The position numbers and the translations under genes are program-made. Of a stretch of DNA of 64,000 bases, positions 35,815 to 47,012 are shown piece by piece (position 1 is the stretch's first letter; each line of letters begins with the position of its first letter). The stretch comes from Corbicula japonica (Eukaryota > Mollusca > Bivalvia > Venerida > Cyrenidae): NCBI GenBank assembly GCA_038501625.1, contig JAZAYU010000903.1, positions 62,001 to 126,000 of the forward strand, in the 5' to 3' direction. The notes under the pieces were generated by a model. It was not told where the DNA came from, did no database searches, and saw nothing but the letters and a program-made list of their open reading frames with translations.

Positions 35815-35860
35815 TTGTTTCTGTATGGTAAATGATTGTGTTATAACATACTATTGTATT
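35815..35860 (+). repeat. Right flanking direct repeat of the 33.1-35.8 kb element
   Basis: TTGTTTCTGTATGGTAAATG followed by ATTGTGTTATAACATACTAT; differs from the left copy by a two-base deletion and a few changes. Confidence 0.8.
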
Positions 35861-37209
35861 AATGTAAGCTTAAAGAGCACTTAAACCAAAGTGGTTTAAG
35901 AGCTTAATTTCAATAATGATATGCATGTGATGACACATATATTGTTTTCTATTATACGTCTTTATCTTTATCTACACATTATCGTTTACTTAGTTTTATC
36001 TTATAAGTGTTTGATAACAAAAATGCTTTTAAAATATTGTCAGAAATTGTTTCCAGGGGTTTTCCTAGCCTTTCTGTGGGTCCGGAAAACGGACCCTTTC
36101 CCAAAGCAAACAAACCCTTTCCCAATCCGAAATTTCTTCCATTTTTCCCAATTGAATCCACTAGACATTTTCGAAACATAAGAAACAGTGTTAACTGAAG
36201 CATAATGCCGTATACTGGTGCCATTAATCAATGCCAGTTACTGGTAAGCCCCTGCCACTAGAGGGAGCCTGCATATTTGCATACATATTCATTCAGTTCT
36301 TAACAGTTCATCCTATAATCCACATGCAATTAAGTATTATTAAATCAAGTAGTTAGAACACACATAGTTGTCGTTCTTATATGATTCCTTAATATAAGTA
36401 GGGGACATATGTAATAGACGTAACTTAACATTAACTTTCGCTTTACGTTGTAAACAACAGCTGACTGCTTTAGGTTATACACCACTAATTCAATTTCCAT
36501 AGACTTCCATTATAACCTTTCATCAATTTCTGAATTAACTATTGGGTCAAGCCCTTAAAATCATACAATTCTCAAGAGAACCAACCAAGACACACCATAA
36601 AATAACAATTCCACCATAGCATGACCAATAAACATTTTCGGCATTTTAGCCAGAAGTGTATCTCCCCAGTCACTGCGGAACTTTTGTTTACATTCTGTCA
36701 AAAATGATAGCTATTTTTAAAGTTGAATTTCACTTTTTTTCATTATCAATTTCATATTATTTGTATTCAAATTACTACAAAATCATATATTTTCTCAAAA
36801 TAATTTTCTTTTTAAAATTTTTATTTTCTACCAATCAGGCTTGACTTCATGTAACTAGTCCGCAAATTCCCTGCACATAATTTTGGGCCAAATTCGGCAA
36901 ACGTCATTTCGAGTAAAATGACGTCAACTTCGCGGCACGCAAAAAACTCATTAACTTTTCCTAATTACCAGTATTAAATGATACTTATAGAAATATATCT
37001 AGTGTTATAATCCAAGTGCGAAAGACAAAATGTACGTTTGAACCTGTTACCGAAATCTTTATTTAAAATAATCTCGATTACTATCTATACAATTATTACG
37101 TCCCTTATTTTGACATACGCCACACTTTTGTGATTCACACATGTACCAAACAGTCGTGACATTTGAACTGCAAAACCAGCATTTTAAGACCTAAAATGTC
37201 GGTAAAAAG
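35861..37209. other. No gene recognised
   Basis: Overlapping ORFs on both strands near 35979-36231 share a proline/lysine-rich low-complexity tract and are not supported. A TGACGTCA octamer is near 36919. Confidence 0.35.
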
Positions 37210-37599
37210 ATGGATTTGAACAGGTTAGTCAAATTAGTCTATTGTATTGCTTGTTTGTGCAAAAATATGTCAAATCATGACGAAATTGGTGCAAAATTTT
37301 GCATTTTCCGGAAGTGAAAATGGCGGCCGTGACCTTGTTAAACAGTTGATTGTTTACAAAAAAAATTATGATATAATATGCAATCTGATTTATGCATCTT
37401 CGTCGTAAACATTGACAACAGTCAATCTTCTTTTCTTAATAAGGTGCCAGATGATTTACTTTTACAATCTAATCCTGAATTTAATAAGAAGGAACTTTCA
37501 AATCGTGACATTTTCAAAATTGTCAGAGATTTGAAAGCCCATTGTATTACTGATAAAGGAGGCAGCAATAACCATGATAATAATGATTTCAAAAAATGA
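37210..37599 (+). CDS. Candidate two-exon gene start, unknown protein
   Basis: ATGGATTTGAACAG followed by GTTAGT could be a first exon (MDLN). Downstream, after a pyrimidine-rich TCTTCTTTTCTTAATAAG, a frame reads VPDDLLLQSNPEFNKKELSN then RDIFKIVRDLKAH and ends in TGA at 37597-37599. The phases do not match cleanly (two extra bases after MDLN), so the link is uncertain. No domain recognised. Confidence 0.25.
37308..37327 (+). promoter_or_regulatory. ETS-like and YY1-like sites side by side
   Basis: CCGGAAGTG is directly followed by AAAATGGCGGC. These match ETS and YY1 consensus sites, a pair common in animal housekeeping promoters. No transcript is known here. Confidence 0.4.
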
Positions 37600-38531
37600 A
37601 CATTTAAATAAATGGCAAATGTATGTTCAGATAGTATTGATTCTGAAAAAAATAAAGCTGAAAATAACCGTCGAAACATTGCCCAGGGTGCTGCTGTACC
37701 GAGACTGTATGGAAAGCCATCTGGTTCTTTTTTATGAATAGACATATTTATAAATTATAAAGAAATTATTAATGTTAAATTAAGATAATGAACTTATATT
37801 TGCAATAATTATTACAGGGAGTCGGATTATGATATCTCATAGATGAGAAATTCCATAACGTTGGTTAAATGGCAATACAGCTTGACATGACTCCACAACC
37901 AATTTTAGTTTCCTGGATATGGCAAGAAAAATGCAGTTTTACACATGGAGAACTGTGCAGGGCAGAAAATCGGCAACACTGTCATAAGGTATGTAACAAT
38001 GGAAAAAATTGAGTTTTAATTTTATTCACATGTGTTTGTTCCTTGAGGTCATAGTCATTCTGAGGTCATGCTTTAATTATCTTATTATTTAATTGCTAAA
38101 AATGAAATCATGTTATCGACACCGGTATATGCTAATTGCAAACGAACAAACAGAGAAACAATTCCTATGATACTATGATACAAATTTGATATTTTACACA
38201 TATGCTTGTAGTTTTAATTTTGAACAATATATTTATGAACAGATAGGTAATGTTCAGAAATAAATCTTTAAGAGGTATCAGTTCTGGAACGTCAATTTGA
38301 ATTTTCTGGGCAGCCTTTCCTTGTAGTCCTATTAAAATATTTTAAAACATTTTTGATTCAACTGGCTTTGGACTTGATGATTTACACTTAACACTAATGT
38401 TCAATACATAATAAAAATGATATCATGGCTGAACAAATGTTTACTGTCATCTGCATAGTTTATAATTTTGCATTGATTTTGTATCATTTTAGAATGACAT
38501 CAGACAATCCAGATGTGCTTTCCATTTGCAG
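37600..38531. other. No gene recognised
   Basis: An acceptor-like TTTTAGAATGACATC occurs near 38491, just before the next candidate exon. Confidence 0.35.
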
Positions 38532-38653
38532 GAATGAAACTAACCCAGAAGTGGTACAGTGTCTTCAGAAAATCTGAACACCTGATTCCTGACAGGCTTC
38601 CTGATCTGGGCTTGATCCTCAAAGGATGTGGTACCAGTATGAAGAATGAAGAA
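38532..38653 (+). CDS. Candidate exon cut off by a SINE-like insertion
   Basis: Acceptor TTCCATTTGCAG precedes 122 bases open for 40 codons (MKLTQKWYSVFRKSE, then LIPDRLPDLGLILKG), and GAA is followed by GTAGGC as a possible donor. A SINE-like copy begins about 20 bases further on. Family unknown. Confidence 0.3.
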
Positions 38654-38671
38654 GTAGGCTTATTGTGTGTG

Positions 38672-38935
38672 AACTGTGTTGGGGCAAGTGTGAGGTTGGT
38701 GCACCCTAGAACCTGGTTTAAACCCCCAGTGGCAATTTGTTTTGCCACTGACCGTTCCAAGGCGGTATCCCCAAAGGTTCTCTTGTTTATTAATTGTTTG
38801 TGGCGTCCTATTTGAATTGACATACATATTTAAAACATGCGCTCTCTCTATCTTCCTCTCTTCTTTTTCGCTGCGTGGGGAGGCTGTGTTTTTTGAGTGT
38901 GGCGATTTCTGATATGCATATGTTGCTTTTTTTTA
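38672..38935 (+). mobile_element. SINE-like repeat, copy D, 5' truncated
   Basis: Runs from GTTGGGGCAAGTGTGAGG to GATATGCATATG and a long T tract. It keeps GGTTTAAACCC and the GTGGCAATTTG hairpin. Confidence 0.65.
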
Positions 38936-39226
38936 AAAAAAGTGAATGTCCACCCATCTGTACCAAAAGCCTGTTGGATTCAGTTCATCATATCCCAAAA
39001 AGGAGAAGTGCTAACTGTTTGTTTAGCTGAACAATATGTTTTATAATCTGAAATGATCTGCCAAAACAGGTGTATTATAAAAAGTTAATTTATGCAAGCA
39101 TTATTGATAATCTTTTGAGTAAATTAAAATATTTCATTTGTCAGTCAATTTGTTGCCATGGTAACTGAATCGTAATATAAGATATTAACATAGTAATATC
39201 AGTTTTTATGGATTTTTCTACCAATA

Positions 39227-39460
39227 TATACTGAAAGGATAAAGAAACGCAGGGTAACATTTGTTCCGATATATTAAGAACGCGTTCTCCAAATAAAGTG
39301 AAACTTTGTGTATTGAGTTATTAGGTCATGATACACCTTAACATGTGTCGAAAGTGAATAAAACTTGTCTCCACTGCCTCAGTGTAAACCGTCGTGGAGC
39401 ATGAGCTTTCGAACCTGCCTATCCAATTGTTACCCTGCGTTTCTTTATCCTTTCAGTATA
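39227..39460. mobile_element. MITE with perfect inverted repeats of about 33 bp
   Basis: The left end TATACTGAAAGGATAAAGAA and the right end TTCTTTATCCTTTCAGTATA are exact inverted copies that extend inward through ACGCAGGGTAACA. TA at both outer edges fits a Tc1/mariner-type target duplication. The interior is unique and non-coding. Confidence 0.75.
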
Positions 39461-40107
39461 TTATTTGTTATTGGACAAGTGTTGCAAAATTTGTCTTTCA
39501 AACATTTAGAACCTTTACCCAACATAAACATGTAGTTAAGTTTTTTTTGTGTGCGTAGTATGTCAACTATTGTCAACTATATAAATGTAAGTTATTTTAT
39601 TATCAAAAATTATCCAAATCATGAAACTCAGTTCCCCCTCCACCCTGCCTAGAAAAAAAAAACCATCTTGCAACATTTAGTAAAACTGTGTCATATATTG
39701 TTTTATCACAATTTGATCATACAAAATTTAATTTACATTGTGCTTTTAGTTGTGTAGTTGTTGGTGTAATGACCTCATACCACTTTGAAGAAAATACAAA
39801 TATATTACCATGGCAACTAAAGAACTAGTACTAATTGTGTAACATATTGTGATATTATTCAGAAGATCAAACCTTATGAATATGTACATAATATTCAAGT
39901 AGTATTTCTACGGGAACGATTATTGGGTACAACAACTTTCACCTAAATGATTTTGTCACTTTTAATGAAGCTTTTGTCATTTTGATAAATGCATAGTTAT
40001 AACAAAAAGTATCTTTATTTTCAAAAATCAACATTTCTGTGTATGGTTAAAAGTTGTACCTTAAACGGTTACTGAGAAAAACACAACTTTCACAAAAAAC
40101 TTCACAA
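39461..40107. other. No gene recognised
   Basis: The right side, read in reverse, contains TTTCTCAGTAACCGTTTAAG, a phrase similar to that at 25.4 kb, and probably belongs to a decayed satellite-bearing element. Confidence 0.35.
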
Positions 40108-40320
40108 AATGTTGACGCCCGCCCGCCCACCCGCCCGCCAACGACATACCCAAATCTAATAACCAGGATTTTTCTAAAGAAAACCTGGTTAATAAAATAT
40201 TTCAAAGCAAAGATCAAACCCAACTCCAAGGTCAGACTCCAAATTCTCACTCCAAACATTCAGCCCCAAATTCAGCTCCAAGGTCAGACTCCAGACTCCA
40301 CTCCAAGACTCCACTCCATA
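40108..40320 (+). repeat. GCCC-rich microsatellite and TCCA-rich minisatellite
   Basis: CGCCCGCCCGCCCACC runs at about 40118-40140. From 40200 the phrase CTCCAAGGTCAGACTCCA recurs twice with related ACTCCA blocks between. The ORFs on both strands are low in complexity. Confidence 0.75.
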
Positions 40321-41079
40321 CTTTATACTATGCCAAAACCTTCTCCCGCAGACTCAAAAATCAATAGTAGTAATTATAGTGTGGGATTCAATGTTTCTCA
40401 GGATGCTCGCAAGCTCAGCAGGCGATCAAGATTTACAGCCATTTATCTGTATTGGGCATCTTTTGTCGAGGTGACACTGTGATGTGACCTATTAATTATA
40501 TTTTTCTATAAATAGAAATATTGATACACGTGATTGGCTCTAACGTATATTGTGGTAATTTAAACATTTCTGATTGGTACAGTGGAAGTTAAGCCTATCA
40601 GCCAACTAATAAGAACAATGATTGATGAACAGTACATTCTATAAATAGCGGTCACGTCATCAGGCTAACATAGATCAATGTGATGATCACGTGACCGGTG
40701 TGTACACAATGATGAACAGTATATTTTATCGGAGTGGATGAGACTATAATACACGGTGACACGGTTTCAACTGTCATATAGAGAAGGTGAAGGTCACGTC
40801 AAAACGAGGTTGCGAGTAAACAAAGATTTTTTGCTTTTCCGTACATGAAAATTGAATTGCAAATATGTGTCTAATATTTACATTCCTATTGATTTCTTCG
40901 TTTAAAAAAATTCGGTTCATTTTGCATGAACCGCATGACCCGTAATGACGTCAGTAACGTAATGGCTGTTACTATTGAAAACTCCCACGTACTACTCCCC
41001 CTTTTCACTTAATACTAATGTTTGAAAGCGTTCGACTTAAGTTTATTTAAAGAAAAAAAATGAATAAAATGTAAATATA
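40321..41079. other. No gene recognised
   Basis: Contains a TGACGTCA octamer near 40946, followed by AGTAACGTAATGGCTGTTACT, an inverted repeat. Confidence 0.35.
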
Positions 41080-41236
41080 AGGAATGATTCTTATTTTGGT
41101 GCGGTTCATGCAGATTGGACGTGCACGCGAGAGCTGGCAAATTTACCATAAAGCGCTAGCGCGCTTTATGGATTTGCCAGCTCTCGCGTGCACGTCCAAT
41201 CTGCATGAACCGCACCAAAATAAGAATCATTCCTTA
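41080..41236. mobile_element. Near-perfect palindrome (about 157 bp)
   Basis: AAGGAATGATTCTTATTTTG at the left is mirrored exactly by CAAAATAAGAATCATTCCTT at the right, and pairing continues through GCACGCGAGAGCTGGCAAAT to a centre near AGCGCTAGCGCG. The only interruption found is three extra bases (TTA) in the left arm. The two arms hardly differ, so it is recent or maintained. The ORF across it is a by-product. Confidence 0.85.
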
Positions 41237-42139
41237 AATATACAAATTACAATGACATTTTCAAAACTCGCTGGGAAAAGGATGTCCCGTGACATGAGCT
41301 TGCATTCTGAGCGTTTTTACCATACAACAACGGCCTCTTTGGAGAGAATTTTATTGATAAGTTTCCCGGTAGACATATTTTCGGATAATTCGGATGTTCA
41401 TTGTCAATTAGTATTTTTAAAAATCTTATGATAAAATCATGCCAATAACATTAAGTTTTTTTTATTTTCAACTTCATCAGCAGTGTTGGCTGCATTAAAA
41501 ATAAAACAAAACAAAAAATAAACAAACTTGAACTACTTAAATTTATGGTAAAACTAACACATCAGTCCATTGAGATTATGTATATACAAGGTGTTAATAT
41601 TACATACAGTGAATGTTAAGCAGAACATTTCTTATAATTTTACAGGTATTATTTGAAATATTTTGTTTGATTTCTGAAATACCTTCAATATCAAACCTCT
41701 GAACTTGTCCTTATACTCTGACCTTACAGTTTACACTAAACATTCCAACGGAATCCACAACCACTGGAGAACTCAAAATATTAGCCTTTGAGAACCCAAA
41801 AGAACTTATCATCAAGGTTCATTCTCATATTTTACCATAAACATGAGATCTTTTTATACTTAGTAAATTCAGAAGATGGATAATTTTACAATCCAATACT
41901 TGTAACTATGGCCTGAAAAGATCTCGAGCACCAACTGCTTTCAAGCCATGACCTTTAGGGATATGAGTGCTATGGAGAAGCTTTAATGAACAATCATATA
42001 TATAAATAAAAGAATCAATTATTATTGAATTTAGTTGCAATTTGACATCACTTTATTTAGTGAGGACTGTTAAAACATTTGCTCCAGATGCTAGGATATC
42101 AATTTAAGCAGGATTTGGAAAACTTACAACAGTCCAATC
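41237..42139. other. No gene recognised
   Basis: AT-rich spacer without exon-like frames. Confidence 0.4.
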
Positions 42140-42440
42140 CCGTACGAAAAGATCCACCCGGAGAACAGCAGGAATATTTAGAAAATTTCCAGGCGGATAT
42201 TGCCAAAATGTGTCTGTTTATTCAAAGTATATGTCCACCTGGAAAACGCCCGGAAACCGGGCGTAAATGGAGGCGAAATATGCAAATGAGCTCGAAAGTC
42301 CGGGCGGAATTCGACCCGGAGTCCAGGTGGAATTTCACCCGGAAACCGACCGTAAATTTTCCTGAAACAAAGTAATATTCCGCCCGGAATTTCACCCGGA
42401 AACCAGGCGGAATTCAAGCAGCATTCCAGCTGGAATTTTC
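42140..42440. repeat. CCGGAAACC-type minisatellite
   Basis: Variants of ACCCGGAAACC, GGGCGGAATTC and CCAGGTGGAATTTC recur about every 20-35 bases, mainly from 42225 on. Both strands stay open and give Pro/Gly- or Arg/Glu-rich peptides; I take these as repeat translations. Confidence 0.6.
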
Positions 42441-43695
42441 ATGGATGTAAAATTAAAAAAATACTAAACCTTAAATAAAAAAGAAATAATGACAGTGGAA
42501 TCATCTTATTTCGCGGAACAAATTTTCGCGCACAAGTAGTGGGCATGAATACTCAATATTTAATCTAATACATGAATTATTGCAAAACTCTTCCAACATT
42601 AACATTACCAAGATTCCCGGATTCTTTTGCTACAAAGCACTGCACCAAATATGTCTGATTACCCCAGAGGCAATAAACGTCCAATAAAAATAACAAATAA
42701 GTCAGATATATGTCAATGCTAACAACGATGTTCACAACGTAGGTTCGAACCATGTTTCCATAATAATATTTTTTTAAATTATTACTCAGTAGTTATTTAC
42801 AAAAACATCATCGAGAGAAAATGTAAATGACGTGCTGATGTTCTGTAAAACGGTTTAATTTCGAGAGGCAAAAATTTCGCGATTTATGTCAAAAATCAGC
42901 TATTTTCTTTATTCACATATTTATGATATCGCGACGTCGCCAGTCGTTTATATTTTGTTTGCACAATATATTTAAATAATGAAATATTTAGGAATGGTGA
43001 CCAAAAAGGTTTTATATGTGGCGCTTGAAAGGATTAACAGTTCTATTTAATGTCGCCTATTTTTGGATACGCTTATTTTCGGATATATGACAACTCATCA
43101 TATATTCGCGGTATTTATTAATTCGAGAGCTAAGCGATTCGCGAATATTAGCGAAAAATAAAACTAACGCGAATAACACCAGTTCTACAGTATTCTTGCA
43201 TAAAACATGTTAAGCCGAGCTCTTATGATGCAGAAATAATGAAAATGATTCTTAAATATTGTGAGGAGGAAACAGCCACCAAGACAGTGAAAGAAATAAC
43301 TTAAATTTATGCAATGACATAACTACAATAAAAATTTAAAAATATTAATGTAAAATTTATAACTAAAAATGTTTAAGTCAATGTAAATCGAACCCTTGTC
43401 TTATAAAAGTAAGGCCATTAGCTGACTATTGCACTATCAAGGAGATGCGACATGGAGTTGGCGAAATGATACTTTAAATGCGTAAATTTGCTTTTACCAG
43501 TGTTTTCGTTCTATAAATAATTTAATCATCACCAAATTATCCTGGTCGACCAATAATTTTTCTGAAGTGAATTTAACATTAGATGTCGATGTCATAAAAC
43601 ATGCCTATATATTTTCAGTAAATAATAACTAATACAAGTTTTCGGATAACACATTGCCATATCCCTGCCATAAATACTATTAGTTGCGTAATTAC
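42441..43695. other. No gene; tRNA-like segment at 43386-43452
   Basis: On the minus strand near 43386-43452 there is a B-box match (GGGTTCGATTT) and an A-box-like TGATAGTGCAATAG at tRNA spacing. Stems are poor, so it is probably a tRNA relic. The remainder is AT-rich. Confidence 0.35.
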
Positions 43696-46162
43696 CTGCA
43701 ATCGTGGTAAAAAGGTTGCTCTTCGGAAAAAAACAACAACTTTCTGATCTACCCAATCAGATAAATCTTCATAAATGTTAAACAACTTACATATGGTGCG
43801 TTACTTGAACATGGTGCGGGCGTTGAGGTTCTTGAGTAGTCGAACGTGCTAAGATCCAGTAAAAAACTTCTTTGAGGCATATCATTCACTCCTGTATCAC
43901 TCCAAGGATCAGCCTAATAAAAACAATAACCCTAACTTCAGTTATTGTCGTTCAAAAATTGAACCATTTTATAGATATAATGTTTTGGTGACAGTTGTAT
44001 TTTGTAGCCTTGGCAACAATCACTAACATTAAGAGCAAGAATATTTACATGTTTACACAATTGATAAGTGTTAAAAATATAATACACACTGGTAAATGTT
44101 AAAAATATAATTTAACATTTCGTAACTCTAGGCTTGCAAAACATTATTGAAACACAAAATGTTATCATTTTCAATCACTACATCATACAAGATGCAATAA
44201 ACACAAAATTCATATCCATCATATTGTTTTAACTCTATAAAAAGGAACTCACAAAGTCATTATTTGGGCTATCTGGACACACTGACACTGTTGATGTAGG
44301 AACAGATTTCTTGCGGGGCGACCTTCTTATTCCTTTCAAAGGCGACCCAGTTATCTCCGATGGGACCTAAATAGAAAATATTTTTCAAGTGTATTTCCTT
44401 ATGGAGGTGTGAACAAGACTTACAATACAAGCAGTATGCAAATAGATTTTTCGTTTGACAATAGCTTACATAAAGTGATATTGAAAAATGTTTTCGCGTA
44501 AGCGTATTTATTATAGTTTAGGATTTTTGTGTAAGCTTAAAACAATGTTTTAATTTTGAAAAATATCATTAATTATAACATAACATACAAAGAAAACGCA
44601 TGTTGAGTGTTATAAAAACACATATAGTTATAAAGAGAAAGTACTTAAATTCTCAAGAAGGTCTGGATGAAAGACCTAGATCTAGACGTAAAATATGAGC
44701 CTTAAGAACAATGAATGTCAAAGGATTTTAAAACAACATCGTTTCTGAAAATTTGATAAGAAAGTTTCACTTACAACTGATCCTCGAACATCATAGACAA
44801 CCGATGGTGGTTCGTGTTCTGTAGAACGTTGTGATACCTGGAAAATAAACAAATTACGATCCGTAATTCATTTGTCCTCTAACTTTGGTAAGATTTTTTT
44901 TATCGCAACAATAAAAAGATGTAATGTTTAATATCAAAATATTTAATTTTAGATGAATTTGTAATATTTGAAGAGGCAGAAAATCTGACACAAGTCTACT
45001 GTTCTATCTTTGAAAAAGGAGGGAAACTTTTTTATTTTAATACGATAACAACCATATGGTTTTTGCCCCTATAAAATGCCGAGAATCGAGCCAGCATGGC
45101 GGTATTCTGCCTATTATACAGTTCCCGCTACATCAACATCCGTGAAGCAAGCTGTTCTTAACTAAATAACATTTTGATAATAAAATATCAATCATAATAT
45201 TTGTGCAGTTCACTCTTTTACAATACAGCTTACCCTATAATCACTTTCAACTTGAGCTAGTATTTCTTTAAGAAATTGTTGCACATCAGGTCGCAAAAAA
45301 TCTTTAAGAATCTTCAATACATCAGCACTGGGCTCTGTAATTATGATATAAAATACACAGAATGAATCGTCTTACTAAAAATACATTAGTAATTATGCAT
45401 GTTTGTAAATAAATGTCTTTCTACATGCATACACAATAAATATGTCATTTAAGTTGATTACCAAAAATAATTTACATGTAGCAGGCATAAATTTCCCATT
45501 ATGGAAGTGTTTATTACTTGTTTTCAACCATAAATCATATTATTAGTAGAACACGGCATCTAAATAATATTTTTAACGTTTTTGTAATGTGAAAAGTTAA
45601 TCAGTATTAACATTATTTATATCAATATCTGTTTTTCTTTAATACAAGATTAAATACAAGGTTTATATACTAGGAAGAGTTGGATATCTTTCCTCTGCTG
45701 TACTCAGTGCCTCTTGACATGTCTGCCATGTTGAAAGAAGCGAGCAGGTATCGTATCCCTTTGATTTTGGCATGGTACTTGTACTGTTGAAGTCTTGAAA
45801 TTGTGTGTTGATTGTCGAGTTTATCATTTGCCTAGCTGTGAAAATGGCGGTTCCTTCAACGCTTTGTTTTTTCTGATCCTTTTTCATCGACGGGGTTTCT
45901 GGCGTTTTCTTACCCCGTTTCGACGATCCTGGTCTACATGCCTTTGCTTCTGTTGTGTCTGAATCATTCTTCTTTTTCTTTTTCTTTGAGCTGCTTTTTT
46001 CCTTATCATTAATACTGCCTCTTAACTTCTCTGTGATATGCCGTACCCTTTTTCCATTTTTCTTTTCGGAGGATGGTTGAAAAGTAAACAACTCCGCAGC
46101 AACGTTGTCGCTGCTATTTTCTTTTCTTGATAAGATATTTCTTTAACAACTTTCTCAGTCAT
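43696..46162 (-). CDS. Uncharacterised gene with five or more phase-compatible exons
   Basis: Exons at 45671-46162, 45234-45334, 44775-44837, 44253-44366 and 43791-43913 each have AG acceptors (where internal) and GT donors (GTATAT, GTAAGC, GTAAGT, GTGAGT, GTAAGT). The first junction splits a codon after one base; the others are phase 0, and the frame stays open throughout. A sixth small exon at 43696-43720 is possible; the 3' end was not found. The product is hydrophilic: a basic stretch with a Lys run, a helical part (ADVLKILKDFLRPDVQQFL), then Ser/Pro-rich linkers (SPLKGIRRSPRKKSVP). The most natural ATG, at 46160-46162, is one base out of frame with the rest, at an A4 run near 46120, so the start is either broken, mis-assembled or further upstream. 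I recognise no domain; it could be nuclear by composition. Confidence 0.5.
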
Positions 46163-46323
46163 CTTGTATGATCAAGGATAATTAATATAACAAAACAAGT
46201 GTTTTGGCAATAAAAAACAACAAGTCGATGAACGGTTCAACAAAATGTATTTCTTTAGACTATAAGCAATAATCTAAAAAAAATCTTAAACATATCTTCT
46301 AATATTTCATGTTATATACAGTT

Positions 46324-46812
46324 TTACACATCGATCAAGTCATCGGTATCCATATGACTTTCGCAGAGGTTACGAATTCCCTTGTCAATTGCCATCGACA
46401 AAAGTTCAAACTTATTGGAATTGGATTTCACAAAAGTTCTTCTTAGTTCAGAATCAAGAAGAAGGCGGCTGAAATTTAAGTTGTTATTAAGTGAATGATA
46501 ACCGTACGCAAGAATTTCTCTCGGAGTTATATCGTCAACATGCGCTACCTGCAGGGCAACTGGAAACCAAATCTCAAAGTTTACCATTCTTTTCATTATC
46601 GTTTGACAATCTCGAGGATAGTCGTATTTCAGCTGGGTCAGCTTCATGTGCGGAAAACCAACGCGTATAGCGAAAGCGTCGAGATCGAATGGCGACGTTT
46701 CCTCCAGGAAGAAACGTTGCAACGACATGTAGTCTTTATCTTCCCTTGCGTATTGTTCCATGTTGTAAAGTGAAAGTAGGTCGGCGTTGGACAGCTGATG
46801 TTTTAGAGGCAT
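46324..46812 (-). CDS. Intronless 162-residue protein, unknown
   Basis: A single open frame from ATG (46810-46812) to TAA at 46324-46326. It begins MPLKHQLSNADLLSLYNMEQ, has no signal peptide or membrane segment and looks like an all-helical soluble domain (FSRLLLDSELRRTFV, FELLSMAIDKGIRNL). I recognise no family; a death-fold-like helical bundle is a guess that I cannot support. It lies 160 bases upstream of the five-exon gene on the same strand and might be its 5' exon, using GTGTAA after the Asp codon as a donor, but no acceptor in phase was found. It is divergent from the BIR pseudogene, with 200 bases between them. Confidence 0.45.
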   Translation of the reverse strand: MPLKHQLSNADLLSLYNMEQYAREDKDYMSLQRFFLEETSPFDLDAFAIRVGFPHMKLTQLKYDYPRDCQTIMKRMVNFEIWFPVALQVAHVDDITPREILAYGYHSLNNNLNFSRLLLDSELRRTFVKSNSNKFELLSMAIDKGIRNLCESHMDTDDLIDV

Positions 46813-47012
46813 ATCAGTTTGTCAAAATAAGTGCTCTTGTCGAAAAATATTTCGTGAATGAAACGTTATCGTGGAAGAGAGACTTTTTGTTGTCGAACTT
46901 TGTAACGAATCATGTAACAGATAAAAAATATAGTTTAAATGTTGATTCACTTTTTTAGTATTTAAAGGTCAAACACGTTAAGTATAGTATCACTTTCCAA
47001 AAATCAGGCAAC

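Noticed and set aside
41084..41431. 115-codon plus-strand ORF
   Set aside because: Its first half is the palindrome read through both arms.
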